This document shows, one piece after another, positions 11,140 through 21,952 of a stretch of 64,000 nucleotides of DNA. Each line of letters starts with the position of its first letter. The stretch's first letter is position 1. Origin of the DNA: Mallotus nudiflorus (Eukaryota; Streptophyta; Magnoliopsida; Malpighiales; Euphorbiaceae); the NCBI GenBank assembly GCA_947683625.1, contig CANTUR010000069.1, forward strand, positions 5,146,001 to 5,210,000, given 5' to 3'. The notes below the pieces were generated by a model, which was not told the origin of the DNA, searched no databases, and worked only from the letters and a program-made list of their open reading frames with translations. The position numbers and the translations under genes are program-made.

Positions 11140-12196
11140 ACCTGCTGACAATCCTATGTCTCCACCTAACTTATCAACAAGGTAGGATTTTCAATTTCCC
11201 ATAATATTATTTATAAGATTAAGATTACATAAGAGTTTTGTGGCTCACTTTTCAACCTTACAACTTGAGTTTTCAAGGATCACTCAAAATTTGATACACA
11301 AGTGTTTTCAAAGGTTCACACTAAAACTGAATTCCCAAGCTTTTAATGGCTAAACACTTAAACCAATTCCTTTAGAATAGAATCTCACTTCTCATTTTGT
11401 AAAACCCAAAAAATAGAAGAATAAAAATTTATATTCTAACACTCACAAACTCTCATAAGTGTTATACAAAAATAAAATTAATTTTGAAAGAGTTTTGAAA
11501 GCTTAATTGAATGCTTAAAAGTATATAATGAATAAATAAGTTTCTTAAACTCAAAATAATCTTTAAAGGTTATATTTATACTTAAGCATTTCAATTATAG
11601 CGGTTGGAAGCAATAATTTTGTTTCCAACTAAATCAAAGTTCATTTGAACGAAATTTGGTCTTTTGACATGCAATTTGTCAAGTCCTGATTGGGATTACA
11701 TCAATCCTGACTGAGATGCCTCAAAAGTAGCCATTTTAGGTTTGAATTTCTCTAGTATTAGGCATGGACCTGATGGGGATATAAATCGGGATTAGTTCTG
11801 CCTAAAAATCAAAATTTTACAGAATTAGGTCCCAATCATGACCCTTGGTCCTGGTCGGGACAACTTGGTCATAAGCAACATCTTGATCAATATATTGATA
11901 AGGATATTTACTATCCCAAATTCCCATTTGAGTGGAATTCAGCCCTTTAGTCTTGAGCTTTGTCCCGGTTGGGACTATGCTCAGGATAGGTTCCAAAATT
12001 ACCAAAAATGTGCAATTTGGTCCCTAACTTGAGTCTAATCAAAATAGTGGTTGTGATGATTTTTCTTTGATAATTCATCATTATTTTGACTTCCAAATGA
12101 TTCCTAACTTATACACACTTGAAGCAAATACATTAATTGCTCAAAATTAAGTTTGTTAAGATCAAAATAAAGATTGATAACTTGCTAAGGTCAACA
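11140..12196 (-). mobile_element. 3' LTR of Sirevirus-like copia element C/E (truncated)
   Basis: Minus-strand LTR beginning TGTTGACC at 12196. It aligns with the 5' LTR 46261-47470 over about 1.05 kb and is cut off on its low-coordinate side near 11140, where homology stops. It contains three palindromes of the GTCCCGATCGGGAC type (11829-11842, 11848-11861, 11962-11975). Directly outside the TG end lies a purine-rich tract on the minus strand, so this is the 3' LTR. Palindrome-rich LTRs together with repeated polypurine tracts are described features of Sireviruses. Confidence 0.8.
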
Positions 12197-12209
12197 TCTC
12201 CCCTTTTTT
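12197..12209 (-). other. Polypurine tract next to the 3' LTR
   Basis: Minus-strand AAAAAAGGGGAGA immediately precedes the LTR start TGTTGACC. Plus-strand priming site for reverse transcription. Confidence 0.8.
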
Positions 12210-13199
12210 GATTTTGACAAACTTATTTTAAGTTTGATAAAAATAATACAAAGTGAAGTGTGTGATAGATAAAAATTATGATAATAATGATGATATCAAA
12301 TGAAGTAAAATATGTTTCTTTATTTCTCCCCCTATGAACATGGACATATTAAGAAATATAAATTTATAATTTTTTCCTCATGACAAGAATAAAAATAACA
12401 TAAAATATATCATGAAAGAATCATGGCCTAATATAATAAATGTGTCAAAACATAAAAAATGATCATTCAAATAAATGTTAGGCAATATGAAGGAAATAAT
12501 TTTAAACATATATACATATAGTGCTACTAAATGCATCATAAAAATAGTACATATAGCACTTATGTTAAAGCTTAACAAGTTTAACTATCACATGATCATA
12601 TAAAGCTTATCTATATAATCATACATGCATGACCATGTGGCACATAGCATATCACAAACACAATTATTCATAATATTCTCCCACTTTGTTAAAGACAAAA
12701 GAAAAAGAGAGATAAAAAGGGAAATGTACCTAAAGGAATAAAAAAATCCTAAAGGAAATAAAAGATCAAGAACCAAAATAATGAAAAATAAAGATATACC
12801 ATATCTTTATAAAATTCATGGCATACATAAATAAAATTATGTAAAAATAAATTCAAACAATTTTCTCTCCCCCTATTTCAAATGATAAAATAGAATAAGA
12901 AAAGAAGAAAAACAACAATTTTCCTTTAAAATTTCTTTTTTATGTTAGTGATATAACTATCTAATAGTATGTCATATTTTAAATTAACTAAATACACATG
13001 CAAACTTAAATATTTCTTCTTCTTTGTAAAAAAAAAAAAGAATGAATAATAGAGAAATTAACATTTTGAAGAGAAAATAAAATTGAATTAATAAATAAAA
13101 GTCAAATAGCATAAAGATAAAATACTAAAAATAAACACAAAAAAAAACTAAACATAAACAAATAGAAAATGAGCCTAAAAACAAACTAACAACTAGAGG
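12210..13199 (-). other. Sirevirus 3' untranslated region with three extra polypurine tracts
   Basis: AT-rich non-coding DNA. On the minus strand the tracts AGGGGGAGA (12325-12333), AACAAAGTGGGAGAA (12676-12690) and AAATAGGGGGAGAGA (12864-12878) repeat the core of the polypurine tract at 12197-12209. Multiplied tracts upstream of the 3' LTR are a reported Sirevirus trait. No protein-coding evidence in this stretch. Confidence 0.7.
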
Positions 13200-14524
13200 C
13201 TCATATACAAAAAATAAACTAAATGGGTACTAAAAATAAAGCAAAGGAAAAGCACAAATAATATATATTCTAGAGGAGGAGATGGAGGAGGAGACACAAA
13301 GGATGGATAGGTGTAAGAATAGCCTTATTGCTTATAAAAGTGATGGACATCATGTTGAAGATGAGCAATGTTGGCATCAATTTGATTGAAACGAACATTG
13401 AAATTGGATTCAACTTTATGAAAGCAAAAATTGAAGTTAGATTCCATTAAAGTCATGCATTAAAAAATTTGTCCTACCCAAAGAGTTTCATCACCTTGAC
13501 TTTAAGCACTTTAAGTTAATGTACCTTTACTTCTTATCCTTTTCCTTGGAGGAGAATCGTGAGTTTGAGGTTCTTCTTCTTCCTTAATATCTTGACCTTC
13601 TTGCTCTTCTAATTCTTTAAACATAGCCTCAATATTTTAACTTGCTCCAAGGTTATATTTCCAAACCCATACTCCATTAATAGAGGTGAATTGTTTAGAT
13701 TTTTTAATGACAGGTTCATAAAGAAGTATAGGCTTGGTAGAGGGGAGAGTATTAAGATTAACATTGTAGAATTTAGCTAACTTTATAACAATTCCACTAA
13801 TATAAATTACACTAGTGTTACTATCACTAATTAGCCAAATTCTCCATTGTAAAAATCTCCCTAAAGCAATCTTTTCATTATGATAAAAGTAATAGAGGAT
13901 GAAAAGATCATCAAGAGAAAGAGTCTCATTAGAAAGCACTCTACCATTAATAGAATAAGTAATAAAGTGGTGAATATACTAAAATGATTTGGATTTGATA
14001 TGTGAGGCCTTAGTATGTCTGATGAAAAATTGAGGAGCATTAAAAGCCTTGATTTTATCCTAAAAAGAAGAAGCAAGCCAATAAGGTTTAACTTGAATAT
14101 GGCCCTCTTAGGAAAAGCTAAAAAGAGCGTCAAACTCTTGATGTGTCATGAGGTGATATCTTCCTCCCAACTTGAATCTAATGGAGAATTAAGGATTAGC
14201 ATCATCATACTTGATGGAATGAAAAGTGTATAATGGAAGAAATTCAATAATAAGGGAAGGATAAGATGGAGAAGGTGTGAATGCAAAATCATATATCCCA
14301 CCTTTTAGAAGAAGATCCATGACATCATTATAGCAACCAATTGCTTTGAGAGTAGGTTTATCCATGAATCTTAAAGGGATAAAGGCTCTCTTTAGGAATT
14401 AGGACACTCTTCTTAAAATCTTGAGAAGATATAAGAATGGAGAGTGTGTTCTTTTGGGTTTGTCTTTCTTTAAAGGAGGATCTTGAGAAGAGGAAGGAAC
14501 CTTGCTTAGTTTCTCAAGAGCCAT
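13200..14524 (-). pseudogene. Extra ORF of the Sirevirus-like element, putative plant transposon protein (Transposase_32-like)
   Basis: Starts at ATG 14524 (MALEKLSKVPSSSQ) and lies in sense orientation between pol and the 3' LTR. The core at 13637-13939 reads GRVLSNETLSLDDLFILYYF, then KIALGRFLQW and VIKLAKFYNVNLN. This is the pattern of the plant domain often labelled putative plant transposon protein (L-S-x-x-S-x-x-D-x-x-x-L-Y, then a hydrophobic stretch and a [IV]-[TI]-[KR]-L-[AL]-x-F-x-x-V-[ND]-L block). After it come an acidic linker (EELEEQEGQD), a basic patch (PPRKRIRSK) and a short helical tail. Stops and frame changes at about 13950-14400 break it. Sireviruses are known to carry an extra, sometimes env-like, ORF in this place. 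No signal peptide or membrane span can be argued here. Confidence 0.65.
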
Positions 14525-14800
14525 GGTAAGAGAGAAGATATAAGAAGAAATTTGTAGAGAAAGGAAATATTATTTGAGTAGAAATTAAGTAGAAATATAA
14601 TGGTATTTATAAGCAAGATATTAGAGTTGGAAATAGTTCAAAATTTAAATTTGAATTGAATAGGAACCTCAAAAGTTGTTCTTAATTATGATTAGAGAGT
14701 AAAAAAGGTGAAAGGATTTGGAATCCTAATCCTGTCAGGATTAATGTCCCGATCGAGACATGCTCTCATCTCGATTGGGACATACTATCCTGAGTGATAT
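14525..14800 (-). promoter_or_regulatory. Upstream region of the extra ORF with GTCCCGATCGGGAC-type palindromes
   Basis: Non-coding. Contains GTCCCGATCGAGAC (14746-14759) and ATCTCGATTGGGAC (14768-14781), the palindrome type of this element's LTRs, just upstream of the extra ORF. It ends at the LTR of element B (14801); GATAT (14796-14800) would be the left target-site duplication, but the right partner is lost. Confidence 0.45.
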
Positions 14801-16857
14801 TGTAGATGGTAGGATTTAGCGCACGCCTAAGATTTTAGCAATAGTGACACTATTTAGGCTCAAGGCCTTAGGGAACACACTACTATACTACAAAGTCATA
14901 GCATGGAGAAGAGGAGTCACCACCCAGGGTAATAACTAGGACAATTCGATTGGTGGTACTCGATTCTCTAAAAGAAAGTTAGCACCACAACCAGGAGATT
15001 CTGGGAATGAAATACTAAATTCTCTTAGTCTCGTGTTCATTTAGAATTACTTTATAAACTATTACTTCATTCTCTAATTTCATGCAATTTTATTAAACCC
15101 TATTTGAACATCCATCTAACCCTAAGGCATCTAGTCAATAAAATCACACATAAAAAATGCATTCAAGCGTATCGTCCTTAAGTCTAAACTAAGTTCATTT
15201 TATTGAAAGTTAGCTAGATTTACATTTTTTTTATTTATAAATGAAATAGACTAAAGGTGGGCCTACATTTTGATTAGTGAGCATAAGTCTATTGATTTTA
15301 ATTTATCTAAGGAAATGGGCTTAAGTCTATAAAATTTTAAAGGAAAAGTTGAATTAGTAGGCTTAAGTCTAACTTGATTTTATTTTAAATGAAATGTGGG
15401 CCTAAGTCTATTTATTTTAAAAGTAATGAAATTAAATGGACTGAGCTAAATCTAAGTTACTTTTAATTAACTAGAAAATGCCTTAAAGTCTAAATTAATT
15501 TTAAATAAAAATACTTTATTGGGCTGAGCTAAATCTAAATTGATTTTATTAATTAAAATGAGCCTAAATCTAATTAACCTAAAATGGGCCTATATTGGTT
15601 TTAATTAATTAATTAACTTAAATGATTTATAAACCTATTTTAAGTGAATTATACCTAATCATGGGCTCGGGGTCCAGAAGGATCAAATAAACCTAAAAAC
15701 AAGATCCAAAACAAATAATATATCAAAACAGATCAAATAAATAATTATACGTGATTTTCTATAAAAAAAAACCTAAATTAATTTACATACAACCCTAACT
15801 TTAATCTATTGCCATCATTGATTTTAATTGAATTTTACCAAATTATAACTAAATTACTAATAAATTTTAGTGTAAAGAATTAGAAATCCACTATTTTCCC
15901 ACTATTTGGGCTATTATAACCTAGAGTGCAAAGAATTAAAAGAAAATTAATTACAACCTAAAAATAATAGATGAATAAATAACCAATCCTCATTCAAGAT
16001 TACTATTCAAATACTACACCATAACCAATCCTCATTCCCAGAGCACCAAAGAGCAAAATCCAAAAAAAAAGACAAAAGAACAAAATTTAATCTGTAATTA
16101 ACCCAATAATTAAAACAAAGAGATTAAATTAAAAGAAAAGAAGAAGCAAAAAAGTGAAAAGGATGTTTTGCATATGTAGTTAGATGGCCCCTTAGACTGT
16201 GATTTTAACCATTTGGAATTGACTCTATTGCTTTTCTTTTTGATTTCCTGGACTTTAAAAAATGTATCTTTTCTTCCCTTTGAAAAAGGTTTCTTTGAAA
16301 TCCTGCAGTAAAATGTTTTTTTCTTTCTGTGTTAATTTTTCTCTTAAAATTTTTCAAAACCCTAGCCTCTCTCCAGAATGTGCCCTCTCTGTCACTTCCC
16401 TTTCCTTTTATCTTCAGCTAACAACTCTCACGTGATCACAACATTGTTAACCTCTTACATGATCACATGAGAGGTTGTTCTTTTCAAAATAAAAAATCAG
16501 GATAAAAGGATATTACGCATGTTGTACATGAAAAATAATAAAATTAGTTTTTTTATAAAAATAAATCAATTTTAAACCAATTAGAGAATAGAAAAACACT
16601 TTTTTACTGAATATATTGAAAAAAGCAAAAATGCTTCGTAATGTCGACTGGCATTTTGCTTATGCGGTCTTGAAAAATTGTAAAAATTTTTAAAAAAATT
16701 CTAAAATCAACATTTTGCAATTTGGTCCAAAAACCACTATAATTTAGTCATTGAAATCTCAAATATCAACACTAGAGATCAATTTCTCGATTAATTTTTC
16801 GTCATAGGGGCTTTCGTTGCACTATGCACAATTGCATCATGAAATTAGGTGCTTACA
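14801..16857 (-). mobile_element. 3' LTR of Tat element B
   Basis: Reverse complement of the LTRs of element A: starts TGTAGA and ends GCTTACA on the + strand. The GTGTTCCCTAAGGCC block of A appears reversed at about 14865, and the TGTAAGCACC... start of A appears reversed at 16840-16857. Long for a Ty3/gypsy LTR (about 2.06 kb) and alike in length to those of A (about 2.2 kb). It holds one palindrome AATGTCGACTGGCATT at 16640-16655. Inserted into the Sirevirus-like element. Confidence 0.9.
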
Positions 16858-16878
16858 GTTGCCCCCCTTTTTCGTTGT
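16858..16878 (-). other. Polypurine tract of element B
   Basis: Minus strand reads CGAAAAAGGGGGGCAAC and then the LTR start TGTAAGC, the same arrangement as in A (39178-39194). Confidence 0.85.
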
Positions 16879-17002
16879 TTGTTTAATAAATTATAGCAAA
16901 GGAGTAGAAGCACACAATTTTAAAGGAAATAATTAGGATTCCTTGTTGTACCCTAATTAACAGACTGATGCTTAAATTGTTGTGCAATTTTAAGCGAATG
17001 TA

Positions 17003-17580
17003 ATGTTTATAAAGTCTCACTATATTTCATATAGAATGTCTAGTGAACTTTATGCAAATGAGTTTCACTATATTCCCTATGGGACGTTTAGCGATAACGA
17101 ATTGAAAGTCTACTATAGTTCTTGTAGAATGTCTAGCAATGATGAATTTCATTATATTCCCCGTGGGACGTTTAATGATGCACACACTATATTCCTTGTA
17201 GGACATCTAATGAGAATGAGTTTCGTTATATTCCATGTGGCACGTCTAACGATGTATACTATATTCCCTGTAGGATGTCTAGTGATAATAAGTTTTGTTA
17301 TATTCCCTGTGGGATGTCTAACGATGTACACTATATTCCCTGTAGGACATCTAGTGATAATGAGTTTCATTATATTCCCTATGAGACGTCTAGTGATAAT
17401 GTATCTAATGAAGCTTGCTATATTCCCTGTGGGATGTCTAGCAAGAATGAGTTTTATTATATTCCTTATGGGACGTCTAACGATGATTTTTTTAAAAAAT
17501 ATTGTAACTACAGTGTTACTAATAGTAAAAGTGGAACTTTTAAATTTGCTATAGATCTCGTGAAATGTTTAGCAAATTAA
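17003..17580 (+). repeat. In-frame tandem repeat with open reading frames (Cys/Tyr-rich), element B
   Basis: Imperfect tandem copies of a roughly 38-40 bp unit with the core ATATTCCCTGTGGGACGTCT. Two long + strand frames stay open across it (17003-17554, 183 codons; 17275-17580, 101 codons), the second giving repeated YIPCGMSSDN-type peptides. It lies between the polypurine tract and the antisense PMD gene, on the PMD coding strand. The same block exists in A (38483-39022, minus). Several frames are open because the unit length is near a multiple of three, so translation is not proven. Confidence 0.75.
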
Positions 17581-18094
17581 GAATTTAGCAACTTATGTTA
17601 TACTTGCTATGCAGCACATAACATAGTGAAGGTTATGACTATTGTGTAATACATAACATAATCATTTGAAATTCTTATCGCAGCTATTGTGTAGCATATG
17701 AATTTAAAATCTTTTGATTGAAATAATGCATGTAAAATGAAAAAATTGAATTATGTATTTACATTATGTATTATGTGCTTGATTGAGGATCCAGAATAAA
17801 TACAAATGAATGTATGTTATTAATGATTAATGATATGGATTTTGATGAATTCTTTAGGAACTAGTTCCTAATTAAAATGCAATTATGGACTGGATTGTAA
17901 AAAAATAACTTGGATTTAAATACAAGCATATCTAAGGGGCTAAAATGGACGTTTTCCATTTTATTTATTACTTCCCTTTTTGCCTATCTCATTCATTCCT
18001 CATTTTCGTTTCGTTTTCTTTTCTTTCCTTGCATTGATTTTCATTTCTTGATTTCTTGATCATCTAACATCCAATCTGCAATCTGTTAGATCCT
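17581..18094 (+). promoter_or_regulatory. Presumed promoter and leader of the antisense PMD gene, element B
   Basis: Non-coding; precedes the ATG at 18095. CCATTTTATTTATTA (about 17957-17971) corresponds to the TATA box seen in A (38184-38191) and looks mutated. It is followed by a pyrimidine-rich leader (17970-18060), typical of plant 5' UTRs. Confidence 0.4.
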
Positions 18095-20735
18095 ATGGTT
18101 GACCCATAACATAGAGTACGTAAGAGAGTAGACATTCCAGCAGACCTAATCATTTAACCTCTCCATTTTCTTTAGAACAACCTCGAATTTCAAGAAGGCT
18201 CTTCTATTATTCCTTTGACTTATTTGTAGCTCCATAGGTGTACAAATGTTGGCAATGAGGTAACATTTCCTCATTTCTGCTTATTCTTATAAAAAAAACT
18301 ATCTATAAGGCTAGTAGTCATAATAGATTTCAGAATGCAAACTAGTATGCACATTATTCAAACTATATTAGAAATTGATAAAAGAAATGCATGAAAACTC
18401 TTATCGTATAGTATTTTGGCTCTGGGTATACTCTATAACTTATCAAATACGTGAAAAACAGTATTAAAAGGTTAAAATTTGGTCTGTATGCAAAGTCAGA
18501 TTGACATTTGCTCAAATGTCGATTGACTTTAGCTGATGCCGATCAGCATTTGCCTAATGTTGATTAGCATTAGGCAAAAGTCGATCGACTTTTTTGATTT
18601 TTCAATTTTTTTAATTAATTAATTAATTAATTTAATTTTGTTTATTTATTTAATATGTTTTCTAAATCCTTGACTTTCAACCAGGGAGTAATGAAATTCA
18701 CAGGCTTTTTTCACATAGCTTGAGAATTATTTCATGAGCTACCAGATAACGTAGCATAGCTGATATAGGCTTTTGAGTTTAGATATTTCATTGTTGTGCT
18801 TCCTTTAGCTCGAGGCAAGTTTGATCATTATTCTTTATTTGCTTTGATTGAGCGGTGGATGGACACTACCCATACTTGCCACACTTGTGTAGGCTAGCTG
18901 ACTGTTTTGCTCATGAGTTTTTTCACGATCATTAGAATTACTTTCAGAGGGACTCCCATTTCCTTCAATATCAATTATTGTAGTCTCCCTAAGCATGTGA
19001 GGAGTCAATATATGCAAGATTTGATCACGTTCACTCCGATGTGGAAGAATTAAAAGAATGTTCTCCTTTCATTATTAGTTGAGGGATTCATACACCTTCA
19101 TACCACCACTCCTCATTAGATTGCTCATAAGGTGAGGTGTCTCCTTCTAATATTGTTGGGTACAACCCTCTTTTGTGAGATCGGTCATGAGGTTAGTACT
19201 GCTCTGCTTGGCCCACTCTGTGACTTGGGTTGGGTTGCCACACTTGACTGGGGATCTATTGCACTTGCTTATCTTTACTATAGACTGGACATTATCTATA
19301 GAGGTGTTGTCACGATGTATGGCTTTTGGCATGTCTTGCATGTATGTCATCTTTTCTGTACTTGTCACCATCCTTACTTTCTGTATGACTTGCTAACTTA
19401 TTTATTTTTCTCTTTCAGATATAGAGTATAGAGATCGAGTTGATCAGGGGCTTTGATGCTATTAGCTCTAATAGGAGTCTTCCTTTAATGCAGAGATGGG
19501 GCTCTTCCCATTTGGCTAGTGCTAGGAACACTCTTCAAACCTATCGTGATCAGCTGAACACTGTTGAGTGGTACCTATTAAAAAGCAAATTCATTAGTAC
19601 TTCATCATTTAATGAAAATAAAAATTAATTAACATGATTTTTCAAATTAATTCTAATTAGTTGGAGGGAGTTGATAATGTCCAGAGATATGAATTTATGG
19701 TTGGTGCAGTACAACTTAAGTCTATAAGGGCTCTACTTCTTGGATATGGTTGTCGAATGTGGTATTTAGGAGAGCGAGTGCATTGCTAGTCTTCCAGACC
19801 TTCTCGACATCATATTCCATCTGATGTCCCTTCTTTTATGCTATGCAGTTCTCATATAATAAGTTCAGAGCTAACAGAGGCACTTCAAGGATATGATACT
19901 TTGACCTTCCTTGAGCGATCATGACATTACCAACAGTTCATTCATGAGCATCTCCTAAAGCACATTCCTATTGATCGGGCTAAGGTAATCTCTAATCATT
20001 TCTTTTGTTCTTTTTTGCAATTCATGCTTCATTCATTCTTTATTGATGAGACTGCTCAAGGGACTGAGACCATTCCTGAGTCTAAGACTGTTCTTATTAC
20101 TGATATTGTTCCTGATTATGAGGGCTCAGACCTAGCCATGCATATTCTACTTAGCATATTAGGACTAGTTATGATGGGGCCTTTGTTAGTGTTACCCTTG
20201 GTGATGTTTCTCTCCTAGATAGGTCCATGTTCTACTAGGCACCTACTGTTCAAACTCCAATTGAGCACCAGATGCATTTCAGTAATGCTTAGCTTTCTAT
20301 CTTTTCTCTAGTAGATGCTTCTCATGTGAGTCTTTCTGACTTATTCCCTGCATGATCTGTACACTTGACATTAATTTTAGTAAATTTACAAAACAGGTTC
20401 CTTAGACATAGGTGGAGCACTTGCATCGACTCACCTCATCTTAGAGGTTATTCATTATATAGGTCACAGATATTTAGAGGTTAGAATATGTATAATGAAG
20501 ATGCAAATGTATGCATGCTATGTATGAAATGCACATTATGTGTTTCCTATATGTATAGAGCTACTCGAGCTGTCTGGAACATGAGATCGAGATGCTTCGC
20601 CGATAGCTTGTAGGTTCAAGCATTGATCCTCATAGTGTTGGGATTTCATTTATCAAACCTCTGGACACCTATCATCAGGATGATCCTACCATAAAGTGGA
20701 GCCCATGGCCGGATTCTAGAGCTAATAATGATTGA
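18095..20735 (+). pseudogene. Antisense PMD gene of element B, intron-containing
   Basis: Antisense to element B. Exon 1 18095-18237 (MVDP start, stop within), GTGTAC donor; intron 1 to about 18684 (CAACCAG acceptor); exon 2 18685-19341 with the PMD core (FALIERWMDTTHTCH at about 18835; CEIGHEVSTALLGPL and ALAYLYYRLDI at 19170-19290); intron 2 19342-19418 with GTATGT and TTTCTCTTTCAG; exon 3 from 19419; further introns near 19580-19660, 19985-20060 and 20475-20558; last exon to TGA at 20733-20735 with SPWPDSRANND. The paralogue in A has the same splice sites, which supports true introns. Stops and a damaged third donor (GGTAAG changed) make it a pseudogene. PMD proteins in hosts (MAIN, MAIL1) act in the nucleus; function in the transposon is unknown. 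Confidence 0.75.
18492..18593. repeat. About 20-bp-periodic palindrome array in intron 1 of the PMD gene (B)
   Basis: Five imperfect palindromes: AAAGTCAGATTGACATT (18492), AAATGTCGATTGACTTT (18514), GATGCCGATCAGCATT (18535), TAATGTTGATTAGCATTA (18554) and AAAGTCGATCGACTTT (18577). Starts are 19-23 bp apart. The same motif type recurs in the Tat LTRs. Confidence 0.8.
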
Positions 20736-21054
20736 TCTAGGCTATTTGTATTCAGACTGTTCCTGATGTACTATCATATTCTAAACTCTATTCGTGTGTA
20801 CTGTATTGAATTATTTTGTCCTCCCCTGAATCAAACTTAGATAAATGAATGGAGGGTTTTTTTTAAAAAAAAATGCCTTAACTTTTGCCTAAGTTGCCCT
20901 TTCGAGTTTTCAACTTAGCAGGCTTGCCCTAACTTTTTCCTAAGCCGCCCTTTCGAGTTTTTAACTTAGCGGGCTTTTATTTTATTTAGTTCGTTTCTTA
21001 TATAGATTTAACTACAGAAAGAGTTAAGCTTTCTTGCTATTTCTGTTAATCATG
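20736..21054. repeat. Short direct repeats after the PMD gene, element B
   Basis: Two copies of a unit with GCCCTTTCGAGTTTT, AACTTAGC and GGCTT (about 20875-20980) follow the PMD stop. The reverse complement of the same unit is present in A at about 32775-32930. No coding evidence. Confidence 0.7.
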
Positions 21055-21200
21055 TAGGACTTGGGTTATCTCACAAACGGCAAAGCCACAAGGATTTTCT
21101 AGATACAAGGGGACTCAGGCTTTACACAATGAGTTATAAAAGAAGAAATAAAGACATTACTAGGAAATGGTCTAATAAAGTTGATTTTAAGCTTTCATGT
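21055..21200 (+). pseudogene. Relict last exon of the antisense DUF7745 gene, element B
   Basis: Matches, in order, the last exon of the A gene (about 32195-32310 minus): GACTTGGGTTAT, GGATTTTCTAGATACAAG, GGACTCAGGCTTTACA, then the lysine-rich end (GFSRYKGTQAL readable). The rest of the DUF7745 gene is missing in B, so an internal deletion joined the PMD 3' flank to this exon. Confidence 0.6.
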
Positions 21201-21591
21201 TTTGTTTTCCTTTCTAGTATTTATGCAATATAAATAAGATAGAACATACAATGCCAAAACAAAAATTCAATTTCAATATGATTCATTAATTAGGGCCAAA
21301 ATGAGTACATTTATTACATCACATGACATAATTTCTGTTATCAACTAGTCCTTTCAGATTGTCTAACTGAATATTTTTCTCTCTCATTTATTTACCCTAA
21401 TTTTTCCTAACTAGCCCTTTACAAGTTTTCTAGCCAGTATGACCATTTCTCTTATTTTTATTCATTAATTTTTGCCTACCAACCCTTCATAAGTTTTCTG
21501 AACAACAGGAATGTCCTAACTTTTTCCTGACTAGCCTTTTCAGGTTTTTTAATCAATGGACTTTATTTTTTTTATACTACTTTTATTTTAT
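21201..21591. repeat. Tandem repeats at the pol/antisense convergence point, element B
   Basis: Three to four imperfect units with CCTAACTNNTTCCTNACTAGCC and AGTTTTCT (about 21400-21560), reverse complement of the repeat block of A at 31816-32035. They sit exactly between the integrase end (minus) and the end of the antisense genes (plus). Confidence 0.75.
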
Positions 21592-21952
21592 TTTTTACAA
21601 GTAGTATTTCTTAAGGTGATCCAGGTTAACAAGCTCCATGAATTCATTCCCTTCCAAATCTGATATCTTTGCAGCTCCCTTAGGCAAAATTGATTTGACT
21701 AAACATGGCCCTTCCCAATTTGGTCTGAACTTTTCTCTCGAATCAAATACCACTGCTCTGGACTGTTTTAACACTATGTCCCCAACTTTGATCTTTCCAA
21801 GCTTAACCTTCTTATTGAATGATCTCGCTATCCTCTTCTAATATATCTAAGTGTTAAATAAAGCATTCATCCTTTTCTCGTCTAGAGATACAAGGTGATC
21901 ATATCTCTTTTGTGCCCATTCACTCTCAAGAGTTTTAACTTCTATGACAACT
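21592..21952 (-). pseudogene. Integrase C-terminal end of element B
   Basis: Minus strand; mirrors A 31490-31770. A + strand shadow frame (21638-21841) equals the shadow in A, showing that the integrase C-terminus (chromodomain-free, NWEGPY-type block and KYYL end) is conserved. Cut at 21952 by insertion of element A, and continues at 41371. Confidence 0.85.
21948..21952. repeat. Target-site duplication of element A, left copy
   Basis: CAACT directly before the 5' LTR. The identical CAACT follows the 3' LTR at 41366-41370. Five-bp duplication as expected for Ty3/gypsy. Confidence 0.95.
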
